A DNA stretch of 7,894 nucleotides from an uncultured Ruminococcus sp. (GCA_902783995.1 CACZTG010000146.1:1-7894); one strand, 5' to 3'; shown: positions 1 to 6,086, counted from the first letter of the stretch. The notes: generated by a model not told the origin, from the sequence alone. Numbers and translations: made by a program.

Positions 1-989
1 ATGAACTGACGATTGCGGCTGTTGGAAACGCTATGGATAACGGCGCGGAGCTGAAGCTTGGTTTTAAAGTCTCCGATATAAAAAAAGGGGAAAATTTTTA
101 TATTATATCATCGGAGGATGAAACCGTCAAAGCTGAATTTGTTGTAAACGCCGCAGGTTGCCATTCTGACGAGATAGCGGTCATGGCAGGCGATAACAGT
201 TTTAAAATAACGCCGAGAAGGGGAGAATATATCCTTCATGACAAAGAGTATGGAAATACGGTTTCAGCCACAATTTTCAGAACGCCCGGCAAAATGGGCA
301 AAGGCATACTTATTACGCCGACGGTTGACGGTAATCTCTTAACGGGACCTACGGCCGAAGATATTGAGGAAAAAGATGAAACAAGGACAACGGCGGAAGG
401 GCTTGAAAAAATTATTTCACAAAGCGTTGAAACCATTCCGAAGTTTAAATTTAATAAATCAATTACATCTTTTTGCGGCGTAAGGGCGACAGGGAATACG
501 GGAGATTTTATAATCAATTCACCTTTTAAAGGGTTTATAAATGCCGCCGGCATAGAATCTCCCGGACTTTCATCAGCACCTGCTATTGCTGTTTATATAG
601 TCAATATGTTAAAAGACGAGGGAATGAAGCTTAATAAAAACGAGGACTTTAACCCAATAAGAAAGCCTGCGCATTTTTTCAGAGAGCTGAGTACGAAAGA
701 GAAGAATGAAATTATAAAAAAGGATAAAAGCTATGGAAAAGTTGTTTGCCGGTGCGAAACAATTACCGAAGGGGAAATATTATACGCGATGAGGCAAAAC
801 CCAAAACCGTCCGACCTTGACGGTATAAAAAGGCGAACAAGAGCGCAAATGGGCAGATGTCAGGGAGGTTTCTGCTCGCCGTATATTGTTGAACTGATAA
901 AAAATGAGCTTGGTATTCCGTACGAAAAAGTTACAAAATGCGGAGGAAAATCATTTGTGAATGTCGGTAAGACGAAAGGAGATGAGTGA
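1..989 (+). CDS. FAD-dependent glycerol-3-phosphate dehydrogenase-like oxidoreductase with BFD-type [2Fe-2S] domain (5' partial)
   Basis: The frame is open from base 3 (codons for ELTIAAVGNA precede the first ATG at 33), so the gene starts upstream of the window and its N-terminal FAD-binding Rossmann motif is not visible. The visible part has the C-terminal half of a DAO-family oxidoreductase, including a FAD-domain stretch near 475-580 (GVRATGNTGDF, then AAGIESPGLSSAP). After it comes a BFD-like iron-sulfur domain with cysteines in a CxC (747-755) plus CxxxxC (858-875) pattern. This architecture is that of GlpA-type anaerobic G3P dehydrogenases, which oxidise G3P to dihydroxyacetone phosphate. 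The stop overlaps the GTG start of the next flavoprotein, which implies translational coupling, and the nearby glpP supports a G3P role. The substrate is inferred; L-2-hydroxyglutarate oxidase-like relatives share the fold. Confidence 0.88.
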   Translation, partial: ELTIAAVGNAMDNGAELKLGFKVSDIKKGENFYIISSEDETVKAEFVVNAAGCHSDEIAVMAGDNSFKITPRRGEYILHDKEYGNTVSATIFRTPGKMGKGILITPTVDGNLLTGPTAEDIEEKDETRTTAEGLEKIISQSVETIPKFKFNKSITSFCGVRATGNTGDFIINSPFKGFINAAGIESPGLSSAPAIAVYIVNMLKDEGMKLNKNEDFNPIRKPAHFFRELSTKEKNEIIKKDKSYGKVVCRCETITEGEILYAMRQNPKPSDLDGIKRRTRAQMGRCQGGFCSPYIVELIKNELGIPYEKVTKCGGKSFVNVGKTKGDE

Positions 990-2224
990 TAGTGACAGAC
1001 CTTGTAATTATAGGCGGAGGACCTGCCGGTATGAGTGCCGCGGTTGCCGCGTATGACAGCGGCATAAAGGACATACTGATACTTGAACGCGATACCGAGC
1101 TCGGCGGTATATTGCAGCAGTGTATTCATAACGGTTTCGGGCTTCATAAATTCGGTGATGAGCTTACGGGACCAGAATATGCGGGAAGATATAAAAAAAT
1201 GGTATATGAAAGAAAAATTCCGTATAAGCTTAATACAATGGTGCTGAGCATTAGCCCGGATAAAGTCATTACCGCTGCAAATGAGAATGACGGTATTTTT
1301 GAGATACGGGCAAAAGCGGTAATTCTCGCCATGGGCTGCCGTGAAAGACCAAAAGGAGCGCTTAATATTGCGGGAACAAGACCTGCAGGCATTTACAGCG
1401 CGGGAACGGCGCAGAAGTTTGTTAATATAAAGGGATATATGCCGGGGAAAAATGTTGTAATTTTAGGTTCCGGCGATATTGGGCTTATTATGGCAAGGCG
1501 AATGACGCTTGAAGGCGCGAAAGTGCATGCGGTGTGTGAAATTATGCCTTATTCGGGAGGACTTGCGAGAAATATTGAACAGTGCCTTAACGATTTTGAT
1601 ATTCCGCTTAAATTAAGTCATACGGTAGTAAATATTCACGGCAAAGAAAGGCTTGAGGGAGTGACTATCGCAAAAGTAGATGAAAGGCGCAGACCGATAC
1701 AGGGAACAGAGGAGTATATCACCTGCGATACCTTGCTTTTATCTGTTGGGCTAATACCCGAAAACGAGCTTTCCAAAACGGCGGGAATTGAACTTTCGGA
1801 TATAACGAACGGCGCGGTTGTTGACCAGGACAGGCAAACCTTTCGGGACGGTATTTTTGCCTGCGGAAATGTGCTTCACGTTCATGATTTGGTTGATTAT
1901 GTTTCGGACGAGGCGGAAATCGCGGGAAGAAGCGCAGCGGAATATATAAACGGCTGTAAATTCGACACCGTTTCAATACCCGTAACAACAGACGGTAAAG
2001 TAAGATATACGGTGCCGCAGTTAATAACAAAGAAAAAAGACATAACAATTTATTTCAGAGTAAGCGATGTTTTTAAAGATGTCAAAGTAAATGTTTACGG
2101 GGACGATAAACTTTTAATTTCAAAAAAGAAAAAAAAGGTCGCTCCGGGCGAAATGGAAACTTTAAAAATAAAAAAAGAGCTTTTTGAAGGAATAAACAGG
2201 CTTAAAGTACAGCTTGAAAGTTAA
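986..2224 (+). CDS. NAD(P)/FAD-dependent oxidoreductase, probable second subunit of G3P dehydrogenase complex
   Basis: A 412-residue two-dinucleotide-binding flavoprotein. Residues 10-15 (GGGPAG) form the N-terminal FAD-binding loop, residues 161-166 (GSGDIG) a second Rossmann loop for NAD(P), and FACGN at 291-295 followed by HVHDLVDYVS closes the FAD site. The conserved QQCIHNGFG (44-52) and MGCRERPKG (116-124) segments are typical of the family that sits beside GlpA-like proteins and DUF1667. Residues from about 330 form an extra lysine-rich beta-type C-terminal domain. The start is GTG at 986, overlapping the previous stop, with AAAGGAG at 975-981 only 4 bases upstream; a GTG at 992 (10 bases away) is an alternative start. 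It probably passes electrons between G3P dehydrogenase and NAD(P) or another carrier; the direction and partner are inferred. Confidence 0.9.
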   Translation: MIVTDLVIIGGGPAGMSAAVAAYDSGIKDILILERDTELGGILQQCIHNGFGLHKFGDELTGPEYAGRYKKMVYERKIPYKLNTMVLSISPDKVITAANENDGIFEIRAKAVILAMGCRERPKGALNIAGTRPAGIYSAGTAQKFVNIKGYMPGKNVVILGSGDIGLIMARRMTLEGAKVHAVCEIMPYSGGLARNIEQCLNDFDIPLKLSHTVVNIHGKERLEGVTIAKVDERRRPIQGTEEYITCDTLLLSVGLIPENELSKTAGIELSDITNGAVVDQDRQTFRDGIFACGNVLHVHDLVDYVSDEAEIAGRSAAEYINGCKFDTVSIPVTTDGKVRYTVPQLITKKKDITIYFRVSDVFKDVKVNVYGDDKLLISKKKKKVAPGEMETLKIKKELFEGINRLKVQLES

Positions 2225-2246
2225 ATCGAAAGGAACGATTTTAAAT

Positions 2247-2525
2247 ATGACAGAACGAAATATGACTTGTATAGTTTGTCCGCTCGGATGCGGCATTAAT
2301 GTTACAATGAACGAAGGAAAAATTATAAAAATCGAGGGAAACGGCTGTCCGAGAGGAGCAAAATACGCGGAAAGCGAATGTACAAACCCTGTGAGGACTC
2401 TCACAACCACAATAAAAAGTGATGACGGCAGAGTTTTGCCTGTTAAAACAAAAAAACCGATACCGAAAGGCAAACTTACGGAATATATGGAGATGATAAA
2501 TAATCTTGTTATTCATCTTGACTAA
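2247..2525 (+). CDS. DUF1667 family protein, C-terminally short
   Basis: A 92-residue protein. The N-terminus carries C8-x2-C11-x3-C15 and a distant C34, arranged like a 4Fe-4S cluster site; C45 is an additional cysteine. The block from GCPRGAKYAESE through NPVRTLTTT to PVKTKKPIPKG is the DUF1667 signature. ATG 2247 is preferred because AAAGGAA (2229-2235) lies upstream of it; the in-frame ATG at 2214 is inside the previous gene and has no ribosome binding site. Members I recall are about 115-125 residues and continue after this point with a V-rich KAPVKIGD-like tail; here the protein stops after MEMINNLVIHLD, so roughly 25 residues appear to be missing. No frameshift that restores the tail is visible in the following bases. 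It is probably a small Fe-S partner of the two flavoproteins; its function is experimentally unknown. Confidence 0.85.
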   Translation: MTERNMTCIVCPLGCGINVTMNEGKIIKIEGNGCPRGAKYAESECTNPVRTLTTTIKSDDGRVLPVKTKKPIPKGKLTEYMEMINNLVIHLD

Positions 2526-2546
2526 ATCCCAAAAAAATGATAAAAT
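2518..2546 (+). promoter_or_regulatory. sigma-A promoter for glpP-HAD unit
   Basis: TTGACT (2518-2523), a 17-base spacer, and TAAAAT (2541-2546): each box matches consensus at five of six positions with ideal spacing. The -35 box overlaps the stop codon of the DUF1667 gene. It would give a short leader of about 30 bases before glpP, allowing glpP to be expressed independently of the upstream flavoprotein genes. Confidence 0.75.
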
Positions 2547-2581
2547 GTCAGTATATTATCAAGACCGGAGAGTGAGTAAAA

Positions 2582-3109
2582 GTGCGAAAAAAAATTATCG
2601 CGGCGGTGAAGGGGGATATCGGCACCGCGCTAAAATCAGACACAGATATAATTTTTTATTTAAGTCCGAGTATAATGGATATTGAAAAAATAATTGACGA
2701 TGTACATAATGCGGGTAAAAAAATTTTTTTGCATTTTGACCTTGCTGAGGGTATCGGAAAAGATAAAGCGGGTTTAAAGTTTATTAAAAATCTTAGAATA
2801 GACGGTATAATAAGCACAAGAGTAAATATTATTAAAACGGCAAAGGAATTGGGAATTGTAACCGTTCAGAGGTTTTTTATTGTGGATTCACATTCTATAG
2901 AAACCACGGCAGAAGCTTTAAAAGCTTCAAAACCGGATATGATTGAGCTTATGCCCGGCATATTGCCGAAGGTTATAAAAAAAATCAAAGAGCAAACAAA
3001 TATTCCGATTATAGCGGGCGGGCTTATAGAAACTCCGGAGGAAGCGCAGGTATCGTTTGACGCGGGCGCAAGCGCTGTTTCGACAAGCAATAAAGAGCTT
3101 TGGAAATAA
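2582..3109 (+). CDS. glpP: GlpP, glycerol-3-phosphate-responsive antiterminator
   Basis: A 175-residue protein, full length for GlpP, a TIM-barrel-like RNA-binding regulator. In Bacillus, GlpP bound to G3P prevents termination in leaders of glpFK and glpD mRNAs. Clear signature blocks are FLHFDLAEGIG near residue 49, GIISTR at about 75, TVQRFFIVDS at about 94, PDMIELMPGILP, IPIIAGGLI and the C-terminal GASAVSTSNKELWK, all matching B. subtilis GlpP as I remember it. The start is GTG with GGAG (2567-2570) about 11 bases upstream. It has its own promoter in the tail of the preceding gene and is followed after 20 bases by the HAD gene. The location just after the dehydrogenase genes, rather than before them, and the lack of a visible target leader mean its regulated transcripts (probably including the operon upstream) begin outside the window. 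Confidence 0.93.
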   Translation: MRKKIIAAVKGDIGTALKSDTDIIFYLSPSIMDIEKIIDDVHNAGKKIFLHFDLAEGIGKDKAGLKFIKNLRIDGIISTRVNIIKTAKELGIVTVQRFFIVDSHSIETTAEALKASKPDMIELMPGILPKVIKKIKEQTNIPIIAGGLIETPEEAQVSFDAGASAVSTSNKELWK

Positions 3110-3129
3110 CAAAAAAGGAAGAAAAACAA

Positions 3130-3915
3130 ATGAAGAACAAAAAACTTTTTTTACTTGATATGGACGGGACAATTTATCTTGATAACACGCTTTTTGACGG
3201 AACAGAAGATTTTTTGTCTTACGTAAAAAAAATAGGCGGTAAATACATTTTTCTTACAAACAATTCTTCAAAAAGTGTAGATAAATATATAGAAAAAATG
3301 GCAAGTCTCGGCATTAAAACCACAGCTGATGATTTTTTGACTTCAACAGACGCAACAATTCCTGTATTAAGAAAAAGAAATTATAAGAAAATATATGCCT
3401 TTGGCACAACATCTTTTAAAAAGCAGCTTCTGGACGCCGGTTTTCCGATAACAGATAAGCTTGAGGACGGTATAGATTGCCTTTTAATGGGGTTCGATAC
3501 AGAGCTTACGTTTAAAAAGCTTGAAGATGCCTCAATACTTCTCGGTAAGGGCGTTGACTATATAGCGACCAATCCCGATTTGGTGTGTCCTACATGGTAC
3601 GGCTACGTTCCCGATTGCGGCTCTGTGAGCCGGATGCTGTACAACGCCACAAAACGTATGCCCGAATTTATAGGCAAGCCGCAGCCGGCAATGGCGCTTG
3701 CGGCAATGGAAAAAACAGGATTTTCAAAAGACGAAACGGCACTTATAGGGGATAGAATATATACGGATATTGCCTGCGGTGTAAATGCCGGTATAACCTC
3801 GGTGCTTGTACTCAGCGGTGAAGCCACACCGGAGGATGTTGAAAAAAGCGATGTTAAGCCTACATTCATATACAAAAATATAAGAGAAATATATAATGAA
3901 CTTATAAAAACTTGA
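3130..3915 (+). CDS. HAD-IIA (NagD/AraL-like) phosphatase
   Basis: A 261-residue HAD hydrolase of the p-nitrophenylphosphatase/NagD class. All four HAD motifs are present: nucleophile D10 and D12 in LDMDGTI, T43 with N44 in FLTNNSS, K183 in IGKPQP, and acidic D208/D213 in GDRIYTD. The cap between motifs II and III (about residues 75-180, containing TNPD and PTWYGYVPDCGS) is the type C2 cap of subclass IIA, which excludes large substrates and favours small sugar or polyol phosphates. ATG 3130 is chosen because AAAGGAAG (3114-3121) lies 8 bases upstream; an in-frame ATG at 3100 is inside glpP. Coexpression with GlpP makes phosphatase action on G3P, dihydroxyacetone phosphate or phosphoglycolate plausible, but the substrate is not determined by the sequence. 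Confidence 0.88.
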   Translation: MKNKKLFLLDMDGTIYLDNTLFDGTEDFLSYVKKIGGKYIFLTNNSSKSVDKYIEKMASLGIKTTADDFLTSTDATIPVLRKRNYKKIYAFGTTSFKKQLLDAGFPITDKLEDGIDCLLMGFDTELTFKKLEDASILLGKGVDYIATNPDLVCPTWYGYVPDCGSVSRMLYNATKRMPEFIGKPQPAMALAAMEKTGFSKDETALIGDRIYTDIACGVNAGITSVLVLSGEATPEDVEKSDVKPTFIYKNIREIYNELIKT

Positions 3916-3940
3916 CATTCTTTTATTTTTACGGTATAAT
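3912..3940 (+). promoter_or_regulatory. perfect consensus sigma-A promoter for DMT transporter leader
   Basis: TTGACA (3912-3917), 17 bases, TATAAT (3935-3940), all twelve consensus bases present. The TGA stop of the HAD gene is bases 3913-3915, inside the -35 box. Such a strong promoter ahead of a hairpin-terminator leader is typical of genes controlled after initiation by attenuation. Confidence 0.88.
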
Positions 3941-3948
3941 ATATAAAA

Positions 3949-4016
3949 ATGGTGAATACTACCGACAGCCGGGCTGAATATAGCCCGGTTGTTTTTAGAG
4001 ACACCCGGCTAAGGAG
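3949..4016 (+). promoter_or_regulatory. structured 5' leader: candidate riboswitch/attenuator upstream of DMT transporter
   Basis: Two hairpins with related loops stand in tandem. The first is GGT-GAATACT-ACC (3951-3963). The second is an 11-bp stem with loop GAATAT (3965-3992) and doubles as a terminator. The segment AGCCGGG (3967-3973) in the 5' arm of hairpin 2 can alternatively pair over 7 bp with CCCGGCT (4004-4010), which directly abuts the Shine-Dalgarno AAGGAG (4011-4016). The alternative partner lies downstream of the T-tract, so it cannot prevent termination by simple competition during synthesis; it may act in an aptamer fold or on translation. The guanidine-IV (mepA) class, also upstream of clostridial exporters and acting on termination, is one candidate from memory; I cannot confirm the consensus. 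Confidence 0.6.
3965..3996 (+). terminator. intrinsic terminator in leader (attenuator)
   Basis: The stem ACAGCCGGGCT (3965-3975) pairs with AGCCCGGTTGT (3982-3992), 11 bp including one G-T pair, around a 6-base loop, and runs straight into TTTTT (3992-3996). It lies about 25 bases after the predicted transcription start and before the ribosome binding site. It can stop both the new transcript and any read-through from the HAD gene, which has no other terminator. Confidence 0.82.
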
Positions 4017-4024
4017 ATTTAAAA

Positions 4025-4441
4025 ATGTATTTTCCGATATTAATTATTGTTTTATCAAATATTTTTTATCACATATGCTCAAAGGAAACGCCAAAAAGTA
4101 TACATCCGATGGCATCGCTTGCGGTTACATATATTGTTGGAGCTGTTTTCTCGGTAATTCTGTATTTTATAATGAATAAAGGCGGTAACATAATTGCCGA
4201 ATGTTCTCATATCAATTGGGCTTCGGTTGTGCTTGGCATTGCGATTGTAGGGCTTGAAGGCGGTTTTATTTATGCCTATAAGGCGGGGTGGGAGGTTAGC
4301 ACGGCGCAGCTTGTATCAAGCGCTTTGCTTGCTCTTGCGCTTATAGCCGCAGGAACACTTTTATATCATGAAACAATAACATTAAAAAAAGTTATCGGTA
4401 TAGCGGTTTGCCTTGTAGGTCTGGGGATTATTAATATGTAG
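4025..4441 (+). CDS. half-size EamA/DMT-family transporter
   Basis: A 138-residue, very hydrophobic protein with five predicted membrane segments at about residues 2-18, 29-50, 64-85, 92-114 and 119-137. This is one EamA repeat rather than the usual ten-helix pair, so it probably works as a dimer in the inner membrane. The GLEGGFIYAYKAG stretch followed by STAQLVSSALLAL, then a short basic loop (LKK) and a glycine-rich last helix, are typical of this small drug/metabolite transporter group. AAGGAG (4011-4016) lies 8 bases before the ATG. It has its own consensus promoter and terminator-containing leader, pointing to induction by a small molecule that may be the exported substrate. The substrate is not identifiable; toxic cation or metabolite export is an inference. 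Confidence 0.85.
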   Translation: MYFPILIIVLSNIFYHICSKETPKSIHPMASLAVTYIVGAVFSVILYFIMNKGGNIIAECSHINWASVVLGIAIVGLEGGFIYAYKAGWEVSTAQLVSSALLALALIAAGTLLYHETITLKKVIGIAVCLVGLGIINM

Positions 4442-4494
4442 ATTTTGATGACTTATGTAAAATTAAAAAAATTTTAAAAATAACACAAATTTTG

Positions 4495-4523
4495 TTGACA
4501 ACTTTTTTGTTTTGTGGTAAAAT
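4495..4523 (+). promoter_or_regulatory. sigma-A promoter for tRNA-Leu
   Basis: TTGACA (4495-4500), 17-base spacer, TAAAAT (4518-4523). The predicted start near 4530 leaves a leader of about 45 bases before the tRNA. The -35 box is within a small palindrome GTTGACAAC. The spacer is T-rich. No G+C-containing hairpin terminator is visible between the transporter stop (4441) and this promoter, only A/T-rich sequence. Confidence 0.78.
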
Positions 4524-4573
4524 AATAAAGTCAGGAAAATATATAATGCTAAAAAACTTTAAATTTAATATTC

Positions 4574-4660
4574 GCACCTGTGGCGGAATTGGCAGACGCG
4601 CACGGTTCAGGTCCGTGTGCCGGTAACGGCTTAGGAGTTCAAGTCTCCTCAGGTGCACCA
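4574..4660 (+). tRNA. tRNA-Leu(CAG)
   Basis: An 87-base class II tRNA with CCA encoded. The acceptor stem GCACCTG (4574-4580) pairs perfectly with CAGGTGC (4650-4656), then discriminator A and CCA (4658-4660). The anticodon arm is CACGG-TTCAGGT-CCGTG, giving anticodon CAG, which reads the leucine codon CTG. A long variable arm (GCCG-GTAA-CGGC) and T arm AGGAG-TTCAAGT-CTCCT complete the leucine-type cloverleaf. It is a single gene with its own promoter and terminator. Confidence 0.97.
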
Positions 4661-4662
4661 CG

Positions 4663-4693
4663 TCGGAGCAAGCTTCATTTGCTCCGATTTTTT
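4663..4693 (+). terminator. intrinsic terminator of tRNA-Leu
   Basis: A perfect 9-bp stem, TCGGAGCAA (4663-4671) with TTGCTCCGA (4679-4687), a 7-base loop and six T residues (4688-4693). It starts two bases after the encoded CCA. Confidence 0.93.
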
Positions 4694-4814
4694 ATTTGCC
4701 TCCAAACCCCATATTTCAAGCGGTCAACTTGTTTTTCGCAGACAAAAAAACCGCCCCGACAATAAAAACAGAGCGATTTTATTATTATATTACCTTTTTA
4801 TACAAAGTCTAAAC
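4694..4814. other. A/T-rich spacer without recognised gene
   Basis: No convincing gene is visible on either strand. A run of seven A followed by CCGCCCCGAC (from about 4744) looks like one arm of a minus-strand terminator, but its complementary arm is not present. Open frames here begin inside the tRNA or its terminator and have no ribosome binding site. Confidence 0.5.
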
Positions 4815-4877
4815 CGAGGTGTTGTAAAAGTATAGTTGTCAAGAGAACCGTCCCCTTGACACCCCATTGACACCTCG
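4815..4877. repeat. REP-like nested palindrome, copy 1 (3' side of GH18 gene)
   Basis: The inner arms TGTCAAG (4837-4843) and CTTGACA (4855-4861) enclose AGAACCGTCCC. The outer arms CGAGGTGT (4815-4822) and ACACCTCG (4870-4877) pair over 8 bp around them, giving a long imperfect hairpin. The unit TTGACACC occurs twice, at 4856-4863 and 4867-4874, and ACACC-TCGC-GGTGT (4870-4883) is an alternative local hairpin. The reverse complement of the core matches copy 2 at 6076-6109 apart from one substitution and a 7-base insertion. I recall very similar palindromes dispersed in clostridial genomes; a link to Y1-type (RAYT) transposases is an inference. Confidence 0.72.
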
Positions 4878-4914
4878 CGGTGTTCCGATTCAAATCGGCA
4901 AAAGTCAGGACTAA

Positions 4915-6060
4915 TCACTTCTCCGCTTTTGCTTGCACGATCGCCTTAAACAGGGAATATTCGTTATCCGCCGGGACATCGCAGGCGTAGTGCCAGACCA
5001 TGACGCCGCCGAGGCCTTGCTTAACGGCCCAAGCTGTTTTATCGTACACAGTCTTCGGTGTGTTAAAGGAATGAATCAGACCGGTGTCGGTTTCATAATA
5101 CAGTCCGTCGTTGTCAAGCTGATCATAAAAGCTGTTGTACGCGTACCAGATGTCCTCGTGCGTTGTTGGACGGGCATAGAACGGGATGCCGAGGTCAATC
5201 TTTTCCGCGGGATAACCCAAATCAAGCAGCTTACGCACCTCGTTCTGCGCGATTGTCAGCGTTGAGTGCATCCCGTTGTCATCCCAGAGGTCGTAGCTCA
5301 TGAGTTCCACCATATTTACTGCGTCGATTGAAGCCGTCGGGAAGTCTGCGCACCATCCACCGACCGCCATTCCGAGAGCGTACTCCTCGCCGAGCGTCTG
5401 CCGCAGAGAAACAAGAAAATCTCCGAACTGCTTTTTGGCGGTTTCGGATATCGGATATTCATAGTCGAAGGATATGCCGTCCAGATTATACTGTCGGAGG
5501 AAGGATAGAATGTTTTTTTCGAGTACACCGCTGTCAAAGGCTTTTTTGTGTTCCTCCGCCATTATGTTCATCTGTTGTTCCCAGCTACCGCCGTCAGCTG
5601 CGGGTTTCGGTCCTCTCAGAGTCGCGTGAACACGGACGTGCAGCCCTTTGGTTAGATTCTGTATTTTTCTGATTGCCGCAGCAAAGCTGTTTTCGACCGA
5701 TACCATACCCGTACTGTCAAACCCTGCATCTCCGATGATAATGATATCCGTCACGTCCGCAAGATGAGAGGCATCAAAAGATTTGGTATTCTTAAGCGAT
5801 CCGGCCGTGATATAGGCTGTGACGCGAAACCCGTCGTTGTCATAGGTCGTTCTGACCGCTTTCCGTCCGGCTGTTTGCTCCGGATTCTGATTTACATTCT
5901 CCAACGTCTCTTTTTTCTCCTGCTTTTCCGCCTCGTCTTCCGGGAATGTGACCTTCACCCGGTTTGTTCTGTCCTGCCTGTCTGTTTCGCACATGGCAAG
6001 GACGGAAAAAATTATTGCGGTTACAAGCAAAAGTGGCGCGACACGTTTTATATATTTCAT
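4915..6060 (-). CDS. GH18-family glycosidase, putative secreted lipoprotein
   Basis: A 381-residue protein. Residues 1-24 are a signal peptide (KYIKR, hydrophobic 8-22) ending in LAMC, a lipobox-like site with an unusual Met before C24. Residues 25-75 are a charged, low-complexity linker. The rest is a GH18 TIM barrel: strand 1 FRVTAYITAG, strand 4 LDGISFDYEYP (193-203), the MSYD motif (254-257), strand 7 LGIPFYARP and strand 8 GVMVWHYACD with W356. The catalytic acid is E201 and its partner D199, but the middle aspartate of DGxDxDxE is Ser197. GH18 enzymes cleave beta-1,4 GlcNAc linkages in chitin, peptidoglycan-like material or N-glycans; the substrate here is unknown. AGGAGG (6075-6070) lies 9 bases before the ATG. 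The gene is monocistronic, convergent to the tRNA, flanked by inverted REP-like repeats, and visibly richer in GC than its neighbours (by eye), suggesting acquisition. Confidence 0.9.
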   Translation of the reverse strand: MKYIKRVAPLLLVTAIIFSVLAMCETDRQDRTNRVKVTFPEDEAEKQEKKETLENVNQNPEQTAGRKAVRTTYDNDGFRVTAYITAGSLKNTKSFDASHLADVTDIIIIGDAGFDSTGMVSVENSFAAAIRKIQNLTKGLHVRVHATLRGPKPAADGGSWEQQMNIMAEEHKKAFDSGVLEKNILSFLRQYNLDGISFDYEYPISETAKKQFGDFLVSLRQTLGEEYALGMAVGGWCADFPTASIDAVNMVELMSYDLWDDNGMHSTLTIAQNEVRKLLDLGYPAEKIDLGIPFYARPTTHEDIWYAYNSFYDQLDNDGLYYETDTGLIHSFNTPKTVYDKTAWAVKQGLGGVMVWHYACDVPADNEYSLFKAIVQAKAEK

Positions 6061-6069
6061 ATCGATAAT

Positions 6070-6086
6070 CCTCCTGTGTCAAGGAG
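6070..6086 (-). promoter_or_regulatory. possible Shine-Dalgarno-sequestering hairpin of GH18 mRNA
   Basis: On the mRNA strand CTCCT (complement of 6082-6086) can pair perfectly with AGGAG of the Shine-Dalgarno (complement of 6071-6075) around a 6-base loop TGACAC. The same bases are needed for the larger palindrome 6076-6109, so the two folds exclude one another: the large hairpin frees the ribosome site, the small one hides it. This is sequence complementarity only; no function is shown. Confidence 0.4.

Noticed and set aside
2214..2246. Upstream ATG extending the DUF1667 protein by 11 residues
   Set aside because: It lies inside the preceding gene with no ribosome site before it; AAAGGAA at 2229-2235 serves the ATG at 2247.
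3949..4179. Plus-strand frame of 76 codons overlapping the leader and transporter start
   Set aside because: It runs through the terminator hairpin in a different frame from the hydrophobic transporter, has no ribosome site, and resembles no protein family.
4744..4762. A-run followed by CCGCCCCGAC as a minus-strand terminator for the GH18 gene
   Set aside because: The complementary arm is missing, so no hairpin can form before the T-run on that strand.
4580..4765. Open frame starting in the tRNA and crossing its terminator
   Set aside because: It translates the tRNA-Leu gene itself and has no ribosome binding site; the cloverleaf is unequivocal.
5328..5672. Plus-strand open frames across the GH18 gene, and minus-strand frames across the flavoprotein and glpP genes
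   Set aside because: They are antisense shadows of genes with clear domain motifs, without ribosome sites or family resemblance.
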